A stretch of 11,008 nucleotides of DNA from the NCBI GenBank assembly GCA_009908535.1, contig JAAAOD010000206.1, positions 1 to 11,008 of the forward strand, in the 5' to 3' direction. Shown one piece after another: positions 1 through 7,690 of this stretch. Within the stretch, counting starts at the first letter, position 1. Each line of letters opens with the position of its first letter. A program made the position numbers and the translations under genes. This DNA is from Verrucomicrobiota bacterium (GTDB lineage: Bacteria > Verrucomicrobiota > Verrucomicrobiia > Opitutales > Oceanipulchritudinaceae). The notes under the pieces are model-generated. The model saw only the letters and a list, made by a program, of their open reading frames with translations, made no database searches and was not told where the DNA came from.

Positions 1-694
1 TTCCCTGTTCCTCACCGCTTCCGGCGACCTTTACGGTTGCGGGCGCAACGCCGCGCATGCCCTTGCGGATGTCGCGGAGAAGGGAGTCCGCGTGCTCAGG
101 GTTGTCCGAATTCCGGCGGCGGAACCCTTTGTCGCCATCGGGGTCGGTGTGCGTACCAGCTTTGCCATTACAGCGGAAGGCGCCCTCTACGCATGGGGCG
201 ACGGTTCCAAGGCCCATTTTGCGAGGACGCTTCGGGACGGGTCGCCGGACCTCTCCGATCTCCGTCGCCCGACAAGGATCGGGAATGCTCCTACGGGAAT
301 TGTCGAGGTGGCCGCGGGGTCACGTCATACAGTGGTCCGGACGGCCGTGGGGGACGTTTACACCTGGGGCATCCACACCGTCCTGTCCGGACAGCTGGGG
401 ATTGGAAAACCCTCCGCGGGGGAACCGGGGGGAATCGCGGGTGAGGTCCACGCCCTGCCGCAGAAGGTCGGGATTCCGGGGGAGGCCCCGGTCGTCTCCC
501 TCGACTCGATGGCGAACAACGTTTTTCTCCTTACCGGCGACGGGGCCATGTACGGGTGGGGATCGACGGCCCACGGCCGCCTCGGGGGCCCGGTGAACGC
601 CTTTGATTCCGCGCAAACGGTTTCCGGCGCGCAAAAGTCCCTTGCCTATGAACCGGTCCGCCTCGGAAAGTCCACTTCCGCCCGTGAGAATTGA
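1..694 (+). CDS. RCC1-repeat beta-propeller protein, C-terminal part (5' end outside window)
   Basis: The frame is open from base 2 to a TGA at 692-694, with no stop before the window edge, so only the C-terminal ~230 residues are visible. At least four RCC1-type blade units can be seen, each ending in the strand pattern 'G-x-(L/V/M)-Y-x-(W/C)-G': SGDLYGCG, EGALYAWGDG, VGDVYTWGI and DGAMYGWGS. Before each comes the usual 'VAxGxxxSFAIT'-like strand, for example VAIGVGVRTSFAIT and VEVAAGSRHTVVRT. RCC1 propellers normally have seven blades, so roughly half the protein is probably upstream. Bacterial members are often exported or multidomain proteins of unknown role, and no enzyme motif is visible here. 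The long inserts between strands (for example between TWG and the next blade) make this a divergent member. It converges on malQ with 9 nt between stop codons, and no terminator hairpin is evident there. The repeat class is fairly sure; the function is unknown. Confidence 0.8.
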   Translation, partial: SLFLTASGDLYGCGRNAAHALADVAEKGVRVLRVVRIPAAEPFVAIGVGVRTSFAITAEGALYAWGDGSKAHFARTLRDGSPDLSDLRRPTRIGNAPTGIVEVAAGSRHTVVRTAVGDVYTWGIHTVLSGQLGIGKPSAGEPGGIAGEVHALPQKVGIPGEAPVVSLDSMANNVFLLTGDGAMYGWGSTAHGRLGGPVNAFDSAQTVSGAQKSLAYEPVRLGKSTSAREN

Positions 695-703
695 GGGGAC
701 CCT

Positions 704-2227
704 TCAGCTCCGGTTAAAGAGATCAGCCAGCTCACGGAGGTAGCCGGTGGCGGCGCGGGCGCGGTCGAACTGTTCCCCGGTCATCCGCCATTGCCAATTC
801 CCCTGCGCCTCGCCGGGGCGGTTCATGCGGGCCTCCGGACCGAGGTCGAGGAGGTCCTGCATCGGGAGGACGGCGAGCCGACTCACGGAGGCATAACTGG
901 CGCGGACAAGATCCCATGCGGGGTCGCCGCCATCGACCCGGAAATAGCGACGGAACTGGTCTTTGCTCTCCTCAGAGGCGGATTCATACCAGCCGCGGGA
1001 GGTATCATTGTCATGGGTTCCCGGATACACGACGGCATTCTTCTTGTGATGGTGGGGTAAATACAGGTTGTCCGGCATCCCGCTGAAGGCGAACTGCAGG
1101 ATCTCCATGCCGGGAAGCCCCAGTTCCTCCCGGAAACCGCGGACCCGGTCGTCGATCATTCCCAGATCCTCGGCGATGAACAATGCTTCCGGCAGTTCCC
1201 GAAAGACCGCCTCGAAAAAGGCATGGCGGGGACCGTCGGCCCAATCCCCTTTGCGGGCGTCCTCCTCTTCGGCGGGAATGCGCCAGTAGTCATAGAAACC
1301 GCGGAAGTGATCAAGGCGGATTACGTCGAACAGGCGGAAATTCGTCCGGAGGCGTTCGATCCACCAGCGATACCCGTCCTTTTTCAAGGCATTCCAGTCG
1401 TAGAGCGGATTGCCCCATAGCTGGCCGGTTGCGGAAAAGTCGTCCGGAGGGACGCCGGCCACGAAATCCGGGGCGCCCGGCTTGCTCATCTCGAACCACT
1501 CCGGAGAGGCCCAGACATCCGCACTGTCGAGGGCGACAAAAATGGGGGCGTCTCCGATGAGGGAGATGCCGGCGGCATTGGCCTCCGCCCTAAGCTGGGA
1601 CCACTGGCCGAAGAACATGTACTGGAAGAAGGCATGCGCCGCACGGGCCTGCTGTGTCTCGTCCCAGAAAGAGGAGGATTTCGCCTTCGCAAGGGTCCGG
1701 CATTCGGCGGGCCATTCGCCCCAGAACCGGCCGCCGAAGCGTTCCTTGAGCGCCATGAAGGCACAAAACGGTTCGAGCCAGTCCCTTTCCCTTTCCTGGA
1801 ACTCGGAAAAGAGTCCATAGTTGGGCAGATAGGTCCGGTTCTCTTCCTGAAAACGCTTGTGGGCAAGTCGCAGCAGGGGCCATTTCAGGTGGTAAAGGCT
1901 GCCGAAATCGACGCGCTCCGGGGGCAATTCCCGCAGCAACCGGCAATCCTCCGTTCGCAGGAGACCATTTTCCAGCAACGGGCGTTCGTCGATCAGGTAG
2001 GGATTGCCGGCGAAGGCGGAAAAGGTGGAGTAGGGGGAGTCGCCGAATCCGGTGGGACCAAGGGGCAATACCTGCCAGTAACGAAGTCCCCCTTCCCGGA
2101 GAAAGTCGAGGAACTGGCGGGCCTCCTCGCCAAGGACGCCAATTCCCTGGTGCCCGGGAAGCGAGGTCGGATGGAGGAGAACGCCGGTGGCCCGCCCTTG
2201 GAGCCATGAAGGGGGAGGAGAAGTCAC
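704..2227 (-). CDS. malQ: 4-alpha-glucanotransferase (amylomaltase, GH77)
   Basis: This is a full-length 507-residue GH77 enzyme, close to the usual ~500 for the bacterial amylomaltase type. It moves alpha-1,4-glucan segments between maltodextrins in the cytoplasm, in maltose and glycogen metabolism. The N-terminus has the family signature GVLLHPTSLPG (15-25), followed by GFGDSPYS (60-67). The catalytic set is present: nucleophile Asp306 in RLDHFRG, acid/base Glu353 in IAEDLG, and the transition-state-stabilising Asp406 in GTHDND. C-terminal MNRPG (468-472) and NWQWRM (477-482) are also typical. The start codon is GTG at 2227. An in-frame stop at 2251-2249 excludes a longer form, and no good internal start precedes the conserved N-terminus. 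The Shine-Dalgarno match is weak. The gene begins 21 nt after the lipocalin stop codon and is probably the last gene of the msrA-lipocalin-malQ transcript. No other glycogen or maltose gene is nearby. Identity is secure. Confidence 0.96.
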   Translation of the reverse strand: MTSPPPSWLQGRATGVLLHPTSLPGHQGIGVLGEEARQFLDFLREGGLRYWQVLPLGPTGFGDSPYSTFSAFAGNPYLIDERPLLENGLLRTEDCRLLRELPPERVDFGSLYHLKWPLLRLAHKRFQEENRTYLPNYGLFSEFQERERDWLEPFCAFMALKERFGGRFWGEWPAECRTLAKAKSSSFWDETQQARAAHAFFQYMFFGQWSQLRAEANAAGISLIGDAPIFVALDSADVWASPEWFEMSKPGAPDFVAGVPPDDFSATGQLWGNPLYDWNALKKDGYRWWIERLRTNFRLFDVIRLDHFRGFYDYWRIPAEEEDARKGDWADGPRHAFFEAVFRELPEALFIAEDLGMIDDRVRGFREELGLPGMEILQFAFSGMPDNLYLPHHHKKNAVVYPGTHDNDTSRGWYESASEESKDQFRRYFRVDGGDPAWDLVRASYASVSRLAVLPMQDLLDLGPEARMNRPGEAQGNWQWRMTGEQFDRARAATGYLRELADLFNRS

Positions 2228-2248
2228 GATGGAGGACCTGTCCCGGTT

Positions 2249-2773
2249 TCAGCGTTGGGGGATGCGCCGGATCTTACCGATATCGTACCCAAGGTCCTGT
2301 AATTTGAGGATAATATCCGAGTACAGGGGAGCCCTCATATCGGGCTGTCGGGAAATGATCCAGACGTTCTCGCGGTTCGGGTGGCCGATGACCGCGACGG
2401 AATAATCCGGCTCGAGGTGGAGAACGCGGTGATCGGCGTTGAAAGGCCATTGCCTGCGGACCGTCCAGTCCGTATTAAGGCCCGGGTTGTCGACCATGAC
2501 CCTGGAGGTGTAGGTCTTTTCCTTCCCGTTCGGTGCGCCCTTGTTGAAGCGGTAAATGACTTCGATTCCTCTTTCGGCGCGCTGGTAGGTCTGCACCATG
2601 TTGAAGGCCTGTTTGTCGGCAAGGGTTGGCACCGCTGCAATCACATACCAGTCGCCCATGAAGCGGTCGAGGTCGAGACGTCCCACTGTCGCGGGCAGCG
2701 GCTCCGGCTTGTTCATCGTTGCACACCCGGCGAGGGCGAAACAGGAGAGGAGAACAGCGAGAAAAGGTTTCAT
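2249..2773 (-). CDS. blc: Bacterial lipocalin, outer-membrane lipoprotein (Blc-like)
   Basis: The protein has 174 residues, about the length of E. coli Blc. Residues 1-16 form a lipoprotein signal peptide with lipobox L14-A15-G16-C17. Position +2 after the lipidated Cys is Ala rather than Asp, which by the E. coli sorting rule favours the outer membrane. The lipocalin signature G40-D41-W42-Y43-V-I-A (the GxW motif of the first strand) is clear, and the later strand region YSVAVIGHPNRENVWIISR (124-142) matches the second conserved region of bacterial lipocalins. Family members bind fatty acids or lysophospholipids in an eight-stranded barrel and are linked to envelope stress and membrane maintenance. 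The gene lies 27 nt after msrA and 21 nt before malQ on the same strand, so cotranscription is likely. The Shine-Dalgarno site is poor: a GGAAG directly abuts the ATG. The family assignment is firm; the ligand and the symbol are by analogy. Confidence 0.92.
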   Translation of the reverse strand: MKPFLAVLLSCFALAGCATMNKPEPLPATVGRLDLDRFMGDWYVIAAVPTLADKQAFNMVQTYQRAERGIEVIYRFNKGAPNGKEKTYTSRVMVDNPGLNTDWTVRRQWPFNADHRVLHLEPDYSVAVIGHPNRENVWIISRQPDMRAPLYSDIILKLQDLGYDIGKIRRIPQR

Positions 2774-2800
2774 CTTCCGGGCAGTCTGGAAAACCCCTCT

Positions 2801-3418
2801 TTACGGTTCAAGCTTCTTCAGCTTGGGCACGATAACGTACTGGCAGTACGGGGCGTTGGGATTCTTATCGAAGTAATCCTGATGGTAGCTCTCGGCTGGA
2901 TAGAATGCTTCGAGGGGCTCGATATCCGTCACGATGGGATCCCGGAAATTTGTCTGTGCTTTTTCCATCGAAGCCCGTGCCGCGGCTTCCTGCTCCTCGG
3001 AGGCGTACAGGATGATGGAGCGGTATTGCGTGCCCACATCAGCCCCCTGCCGGTTGAGAGTGGTGGGATCGTGGGCCTGCCAGAAGAAATCGAGCAGTTC
3101 GCCGAGGCTTACGGTTTCAGGATCATAGGTAATCCGCACGACCTCGGCATGACCGGTCCTTCCGGAGCAAACCTCCTCATAGGTCGGGTCGGGAGCGGTT
3201 CCCCCGGCATAGCCGGATTCCACCGACCGGACCCCGTCCAGCCTTTCGTAGAGGGCCTCGATGCACCAGAAACAACCGCCACCGAGGACAAGGGTTTCGC
3301 CGTCTGGGGAATTTTGCGCGTTTGTGCTCATGGGGAGCAGGGAAAGCAGAAAAAGGTTTCCCGCAAGGGGAAGGCCTCTCCGCAAAAAGGAAAAGAGGGG
3401 GATCTGGCGATTCTTCAT
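2801..3418 (-). CDS. msrA: Peptide-methionine (S)-S-oxide reductase with signal peptide
   Basis: MsrA reduces the S-epimer of methionine sulfoxide in proteins using a redox-active cysteine. The catalytic motif G-G-G-C-F-W-C is present, with the nucleophilic Cys at residue 49 from the ATG at 3418. Also present are SGYAGG, TGHAEVV, FFWQAHDPTTLNRQGADVG and the C-terminal YHQDYF...PYC region, whose Cys is the likely resolving residue. Ahead of the domain are ~35 extra residues: basic (K, R-R), then a hydrophobic stretch (GLPLAGNLFLLSLLP), then T-N-A before Gln. This looks like a Sec signal peptide cleaved after Ala, so the enzyme is probably periplasmic. An in-frame TTG two codons upstream (3424) is also possible. 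A shorter cytoplasmic form from an internal ATG at 3331 cannot be excluded, but neither start has a clear Shine-Dalgarno site. It heads the cluster with lipocalin and malQ and diverges from smc. Confidence 0.95.
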   Translation of the reverse strand: MKNRQIPLFSFLRRGLPLAGNLFLLSLLPMSTNAQNSPDGETLVLGGGCFWCIEALYERLDGVRSVESGYAGGTAPDPTYEEVCSGRTGHAEVVRITYDPETVSLGELLDFFWQAHDPTTLNRQGADVGTQYRSIILYASEEQEAAARASMEKAQTNFRDPIVTDIEPLEAFYPAESYHQDYFDKNPNAPYCQYVIVPKLKKLEP

Positions 3419-3441
3419 AAACAATGGAGCGGCTTTCGGTC

Positions 3442-3452
3442 GGAATTATTCC
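3442..3452. repeat. Short palindrome in the msrA leader
   Basis: GGAAT and ATTCC flank a single T, giving a perfect 11-bp inverted repeat. It lies just downstream of the predicted msrA start site and upstream of smc. It could be an operator half-site pair for a regulator acting on either gene, or chance; at this length chance is quite possible. Confidence 0.2.
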
Positions 3453-3473
3453 TTGCTGCAGCGGTTCGCCTCT

Positions 3474-3502
3474 TTTCTATGGCTGCTTTTCACGTACGTC
3501 AA
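3474..3502 (-). promoter_or_regulatory. Predicted sigma70-type promoter of the msrA-lipocalin-malQ cluster
   Basis: Read on the minus strand, TTGACG (3502-3497, five of six matches to the -35 consensus) is separated by exactly 17 nt from TAGAAA (3479-3474, four of six matches to the -10 consensus). This predicts a start near 3467 and a ~48-nt leader before the msrA ATG at 3418. It is the best promoter-like match in the 97-bp msrA-smc gap and points toward msrA. The -35 box lies only 13 bp from the smc start codon, so polymerase bound here would sit over the smc leader region. It was found by eye against the E. coli consensus and is not tested. Confidence 0.45.
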
Positions 3503-3515
3503 CGGCACCCGCTTC

Positions 3516-6500
3516 ATGTATCTCCGAGAACTTCGCCTCCACGGCTTCAAAAGCTTCGCTGATCCGACCAGGCTCGACCTGGACCACGGGGTCACCGCGA
3601 TCGTCGGGCCGAACGGATGCGGCAAGAGCAACATTGCGGATGCCATCCGCTGGGTGCTTGGGGAGCAGAGTGCAAAGTCTCTGCGCGCGGGCGGCATGCA
3701 GGATGTTATTTTTCAGGGCACCTCCAACCGGAAACCCGTCAACCTCTGTCAGGTCACGCTCGTTTTCAGCAACTGTGAAGATCAGCTGGGAACTGCGCAT
3801 CATGAAGTGGAAGTGAGCCGCCGCGTCGTCCGTGACGGTGGCAGTGAATATTTTCTTAACGGCAAAGCCTGCCGTCTGAAAGACATCCAGCGGCTGTTCC
3901 TCGACACGGGCGTGGGGCAGGTGAGTTACTCCTTTATGCTGCAGGGCCAGATTGACCAGGTCCTCTCCAGCAATCCCAGCGAGCGCAGGGCCATTTTCGA
4001 GGAGGCGGCCGGGATTTCAAAATACAAGGCCCAGCGGCGCGAGGCCCTCAATAAGCTTGCTCACGTCGACGCCAACCTTGCCCGCGTCACTGATGTCATT
4101 GAGGAAGTGGGAAGGCAGGCGGGGTCGCTCAAGCGGCAGGCCGCCAAAGCCGTCCGCTACCAGCGCGTGCACCACCGGCTTGTCCATCTCGAGCTTGCCC
4201 ACAATGCCTTCGAGTACGCCGGGTTGAAGGATCTTCTCCGGGAACAGCGGGAGAAGCTGGAAAACCTTGCCGCCCAACTTCGCAAGGATGCGGGGACCCT
4301 TCAGGAATCCGAGGCCAGCCTGGCCCGAAAACGGGAGGAGGCCTTGTCTTTGCGGACGCGGCTCGAGGAATCCCAGAAATCAGTTTACAATCTTCGTACC
4401 GAAAAGGACAACGCCTCCAACCGGTATGAGATGGCGGCCTATCGCGACGAGGACGTCGGGAAGCGACTTGGCGAAATCGAACAGGAAATGGCCGAGTTGC
4501 GGACGCAGGAAGAGGCCCTCGCAGAGAAACTTGCGGGCGAGACCAGACTCAAGCAGGAGCAGATGAACCTCTTCGGAGATTCCGATGAGGAGTTCCAGCG
4601 CCGCAGCAAGGTCCTCACCGAGCTGCAGCAGCAGCTAAATACCGCTGAAGGGCAGCTTTCCCGGGCCAAACAGGCCCTCCTCGTCAAGGAGGGAGCGATC
4701 AGCCGCCTGCGCAGCAATTGCACCAGTCTCGAACTGGAGCTGAAAAGCGACCAGGTCCGGCACGCCAACCTGAGCGAGGAAATCCAGGGCCTGCGCGATG
4801 CCGAAGCCGGCCTGTTGCGGGACCAGCGCGTTCTCGAGCGAACGAGGCGCCAGCGGGAAGGGCAGCGCAAAGAGCAGTCCGACCACCTCGATAACCTGAG
4901 AAGGGAGCAGAAGGAGCGGACAGAGCAGTTTCGCGAGCAGCAGCGGACTCTGCAGGAGGGCGAGCGCGAGAAAGCGAGCCTGCAGGCGCAGGCAGCCATG
5001 CTCGAGGACCTGCAGGCCAAGCTGGAGGGCGTTGCCGAAGGAGCGAAAGCGATCCTTCAGGGCAAAGTCGCCGATGTTATCCCGCAGGAGGCCTGTACCC
5101 TTTTCCTGCAGCATGTGAAAGTGGCCGAAGGGGCGACCGAAGCGGTGGAACGCCTTCTCGGAAAGGCCACCGATGGAATTTTCCTCCGCGAAAAAGACGC
5201 CCTCGGACCTCTTTCCCTGCGGCTGCGCGAAAAGGAGCACGGTCGGGCCAGCCTGCTTACGCCCTTCCAGGTGAATCCTCTCCATGCGAACAACGGCTCT
5301 ACCCCAGCCGGCCTGACTCCCGCGCGGGAACTCGTTTCTTCCGACGACGAAGCGGTTCAGGCCTTTCTCGACCGCTACCTTGACGGCTGCTATGTTGCTG
5401 AGGAAGTCGGGCCGGTCCTCGAACACATCCGGAAGGATCCCGGTTTTACGTTCGCGCTTGTTGCCACCCGTACCGGGGAACTCCTCGATGCGAGAGGGCT
5501 CGTCCTCGCGGGATCCTCCCCGAAAAAGGGCAAGAACAGTTCCTTCCTCGAACGACGCAACGAGCTGAAGAGGCTTCGGGAGCAACTGCAGGCGCTCGAA
5601 GACCGCCAGGAACGCCTCCGCCTGGAGTCGGAGCAGCTGCAGAAGCGACTCGGGAACGGAGAAAAGCGGCTCGAGGAGCAAAGCCGCCTTGTCTCCGAAA
5701 CAGCAACCGAGCTGGCCACTCTCGCCACGCAGATGCAGTCCGGGGCGAAGTCGATCGACCAGACCCGCCAGCAAAGGACCGTCAAGGAGCGCGAACGCGC
5801 CAAACTCGAAGACGGCAAGGAGGAATCCACCCGCAAACTGGAAAAGGCCCAATCCGAGCTCGAGGAAACGGAATCTTCCATTCGCGATCTCAAGGACGCC
5901 ATCGGCAAGGCAGAGGCCGAGGTGGAAAGGTTGCGCTCCGAACGCGAGAAGAAACGGGAAGCTTTTGACGAAGTCCGTTTTGAGGTCGCGGAGAAAAAGC
6001 AGCGGCTTGAGTTCCTCGACCGCGGGCTGGAGGAGCTGCAGCGGAAATCAAAGGAAACCGAGTCCACGCGCAACCGGAGGGCGGAGGAAAAAGAGCGCCT
6101 GCTGCGGAAGCGTGAGGAATTGCAGGCGGAAATGAAGCAGCACGCCGCCGCCGGAAAGGAGATCGAAGAAAAACTCTCCGGGATACGCGAGGCGCTCGAA
6201 AAGGACCGCACTGCACTCAGGGAACTCGAGCAGCGGATCGGCGTCCTTGAGGAGGGCCTCGCTCCCCAGCGGGAACGCCAGCAGTCCCTTTCCTCCGAGC
6301 ATAACCGGATTGAGGTCGAGCTGGCCCGCCGCGAATCCCGCCTCGAGTTCCTGCGCGAGGAATGCCAGCGGGATTACGACCGCAATCCGGCCGAGGTGGA
6401 TTGGAAGACCGAATTCTGGAAAGCTGGCGAGCCGCTCCCTGAGCGGATTCGCGTCGATGTCGAGGAAACGGATCCGGATGAGCTCGAAACGACGCTTGAT

Positions 6501-7247
6501 CGCGGAGAACCTTCGCCGGAGGACCTCGCCGCCCTCGAGCCTGTCGATTGGGAGGCCGTCAAAACGGAAATTGGAACCTTGCGCTCCCGCGAGCAATCCA
6601 TGGGTCCGGTTAACATCGGCGCGATCGAGGAATACAAGGAGCTCAAGGAACGCCACGCCTTTCTTCGTCAGCAGAGCGAGGACCTCTGGAATTCGAAGAA
6701 AGAGCTGCTCGAGGCTATCGACGAGATCAACCACACCAGCCAGACCATGTTCGCGGAAACCTTTGCCGCGATCCGGAAGAATTTCCTCTATACCTTCGAA
6801 ACTCTCTTCGGCGGCGGGAAGGCGGATCTTCATCTCGTCGATGCGGAGGATGTTCTCGAAAGCGGAATCGACATCACCGCCCAGCCTCCCGGAACACGCC
6901 TGAGGAACCTTGCCCTGCTCAGCGGCGGCCAGAAAACGATGACGGCTGTCGCCCTGCTCTTCGCCATCTACATGGTCAAGCCGAGTCCGTTCTGTGTCCT
7001 CGACGAGATTGACGCGCCTCTGGACGATGCGAATATCGGGCGCTTTACCGGGATGCTGGAACAGTTCCTGAAATACTCACAGTTTCTCATCATCACCCAC
7101 AACAAGCGCACGATCAGTGTCGCCGATACCATCTACGGGGCCACCATGCAGGAAAAGGGTGTCAGCCGCATGATTTCCATGCGCTTTAACAAGGCCACCG
7201 GCAAAGCCGAGGTTGCGGAGGCGTCACCTCCTGCAAGGACAGAATAA
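3516..7247 (+). CDS. smc: Chromosome segregation protein SMC (full-length)
   Basis: This 1243-residue SMC ATPase is slightly longer than the usual ~1170-1200. SMC dimers, usually with ScpA and ScpB, entrap and compact DNA to help chromosome segregation. The N-terminal half-head has Walker A G31-P-N-G-C-G-K37-S-N and the following GQVSYSFMLQGQIDQ segment. A long Glu/Arg/Gln-rich coiled coil leads to a hinge at about residues 496-675 containing GELLDARGLVLAGS. The second coil returns to the C-terminal half-head, with signature LSGGQK from residue 1135, Walker B FCVLDEIDAPLDD (D1163, catalytic E1164) and the H-loop region IITHNKRT. The ATG at 3516 was chosen because MYLRELRLHGFKSFA is the canonical SMC N-terminus; the frame is open further upstream, into sequence opposite msrA. 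No Shine-Dalgarno site precedes this ATG. scpA and scpB are not in the window. A hairpin follows directly after the TAA. Confidence 0.97.
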   Translation: MYLRELRLHGFKSFADPTRLDLDHGVTAIVGPNGCGKSNIADAIRWVLGEQSAKSLRAGGMQDVIFQGTSNRKPVNLCQVTLVFSNCEDQLGTAHHEVEVSRRVVRDGGSEYFLNGKACRLKDIQRLFLDTGVGQVSYSFMLQGQIDQVLSSNPSERRAIFEEAAGISKYKAQRREALNKLAHVDANLARVTDVIEEVGRQAGSLKRQAAKAVRYQRVHHRLVHLELAHNAFEYAGLKDLLREQREKLENLAAQLRKDAGTLQESEASLARKREEALSLRTRLEESQKSVYNLRTEKDNASNRYEMAAYRDEDVGKRLGEIEQEMAELRTQEEALAEKLAGETRLKQEQMNLFGDSDEEFQRRSKVLTELQQQLNTAEGQLSRAKQALLVKEGAISRLRSNCTSLELELKSDQVRHANLSEEIQGLRDAEAGLLRDQRVLERTRRQREGQRKEQSDHLDNLRREQKERTEQFREQQRTLQEGEREKASLQAQAAMLEDLQAKLEGVAEGAKAILQGKVADVIPQEACTLFLQHVKVAEGATEAVERLLGKATDGIFLREKDALGPLSLRLREKEHGRASLLTPFQVNPLHANNGSTPAGLTPARELVSSDDEAVQAFLDRYLDGCYVAEEVGPVLEHIRKDPGFTFALVATRTGELLDARGLVLAGSSPKKGKNSSFLERRNELKRLREQLQALEDRQERLRLESEQLQKRLGNGEKRLEEQSRLVSETATELATLATQMQSGAKSIDQTRQQRTVKERERAKLEDGKEESTRKLEKAQSELEETESSIRDLKDAIGKAEAEVERLRSEREKKREAFDEVRFEVAEKKQRLEFLDRGLEELQRKSKETESTRNRRAEEKERLLRKREELQAEMKQHAAAGKEIEEKLSGIREALEKDRTALRELEQRIGVLEEGLAPQRERQQSLSSEHNRIEVELARRESRLEFLREECQRDYDRNPAEVDWKTEFWKAGEPLPERIRVDVEETDPDELETTLDRGEPSPEDLAALEPVDWEAVKTEIGTLRSREQSMGPVNIGAIEEYKELKERHAFLRQQSEDLWNSKKELLEAIDEINHTSQTMFAETFAAIRKNFLYTFETLFGGGKADLHLVDAEDVLESGIDITAQPPGTRLRNLALLSGGQKTMTAVALLFAIYMVKPSPFCVLDEIDAPLDDANIGRFTGMLEQFLKYSQFLIITHNKRTISVADTIYGATMQEKGVSRMISMRFNKATGKAEVAEASPPARTE

Positions 7248-7248
7248 A

Positions 7249-7279
7249 AAAGCTCCTTCCGCCTGGGGGAAGGAGCTTT
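7249..7279. terminator. Bidirectional intrinsic terminator between smc and the hsp20 pair
   Basis: A perfect 12-bp inverted repeat (AAAGCTCCTTCC at 7249-7260 and GGAAGGAGCTTT at 7268-7279) encloses a 7-nt loop. It begins 2 nt after the smc stop codon and lies 24 nt past the stop of the minus-strand hsp20 gene. On the minus strand the stem runs into TTTTTATT, a proper U-tract. On the plus strand only the three Ts in the stem are present, so it is a better terminator for the hsp20 transcript than for smc. It probably serves both convergent units. Confidence 0.85.
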
Positions 7280-7302
7280 GAAGGCCTGGGCAAGGATCGG
7301 CC

Positions 7303-7677
7303 CTAGTCGATCTTGATGCGCTTCGGTTGAGCTTCGCGGGCGACCGGTAGGGTGATGCGGAGAATGCCGTCCTCGGATTTCGCCGAGATTTTGTCCTCGT
7401 CCACTGATATGTTCAGTTGCAGGCTCAGCTTGTAGTCCTCAGGCGTAATCTCCTGATGCAGCATCCGGGCCTTTTCCGGAACGAGAACTGACTTCCGCCC
7501 CTCGATCACCAGCTCGTCATGGTTGACCGTGACCTCGTACGCGTCCTTCGCCACTCCCGGCATGTGCACCTCCACGGTGTACTCCTTCTTGTCGCCGGTG
7601 ACAGTGTAGTGCGGACGGCGCGGCGTCCTGCGCTCCTGAAGTTCGGTCTTTTCCTTGTTCGATAATTCTGTGCTCAT
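7303..7677 (-). CDS. Hsp20/alpha-crystallin small heat-shock protein (second of pair)
   Basis: This ATP-independent holdase of 124 residues binds unfolding proteins and keeps them refoldable. After a short charged N-terminal arm (about residues 1-23) comes an alpha-crystallin domain (about 24-113) with VEVHMPGV (35-42), ELVIEG (55-60) and the conserved EDGILRITLP (102-111). The C-terminus carries the I-x-I anchor (I121-K-I123) that docks neighbouring subunits in sHSP oligomers. The ATG at 7677 follows a strong Shine-Dalgarno sequence, AAGGAGGAA (7689-7681), with 3 nt between. It lies 13 nt after the stop of the upstream hsp20 gene, so the two are surely cotranscribed. The N-terminal arm lacks the hydrophobic/aromatic residues of the first protein and may form different oligomers or act as its partner. 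Family is certain; the exact role is not. Confidence 0.94.
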   Translation of the reverse strand: MSTELSNKEKTELQERRTPRRPHYTVTGDKKEYTVEVHMPGVAKDAYEVTVNHDELVIEGRKSVLVPEKARMLHQEITPEDYKLSLQLNISVDEDKISAKSEDGILRITLPVAREAQPKRIKID

Positions 7678-7690
7678 GGGTTCCTCCTTT

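Noticed and set aside
695..703. A terminator between the convergent RCC1 and malQ genes.
   Set aside because: The gap is only 9 nt, and I saw no stem with a T-tract across the two stop codons.
3453..3481. A possible plus-strand promoter for smc (TTGCTG, 17 nt, TCTATG).
   Set aside because: The -10 box matches only about half of the consensus. It cannot be distinguished from chance, although the position would be suitable.
2381..3515. A long plus-strand open frame opposite lipocalin and msrA, and an in-frame upstream extension of smc from 3261.
   Set aside because: Both lie antisense to well-identified genes. The canonical SMC N-terminus begins at the ATG at 3516, and the added residues resemble no SMC protein.
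4635..5852. A 405-codon minus-strand open frame within smc.
   Set aside because: It is a mirror of the Glu/Arg/Leu-rich coiled-coil codons of smc, with no motif or start signal of its own.
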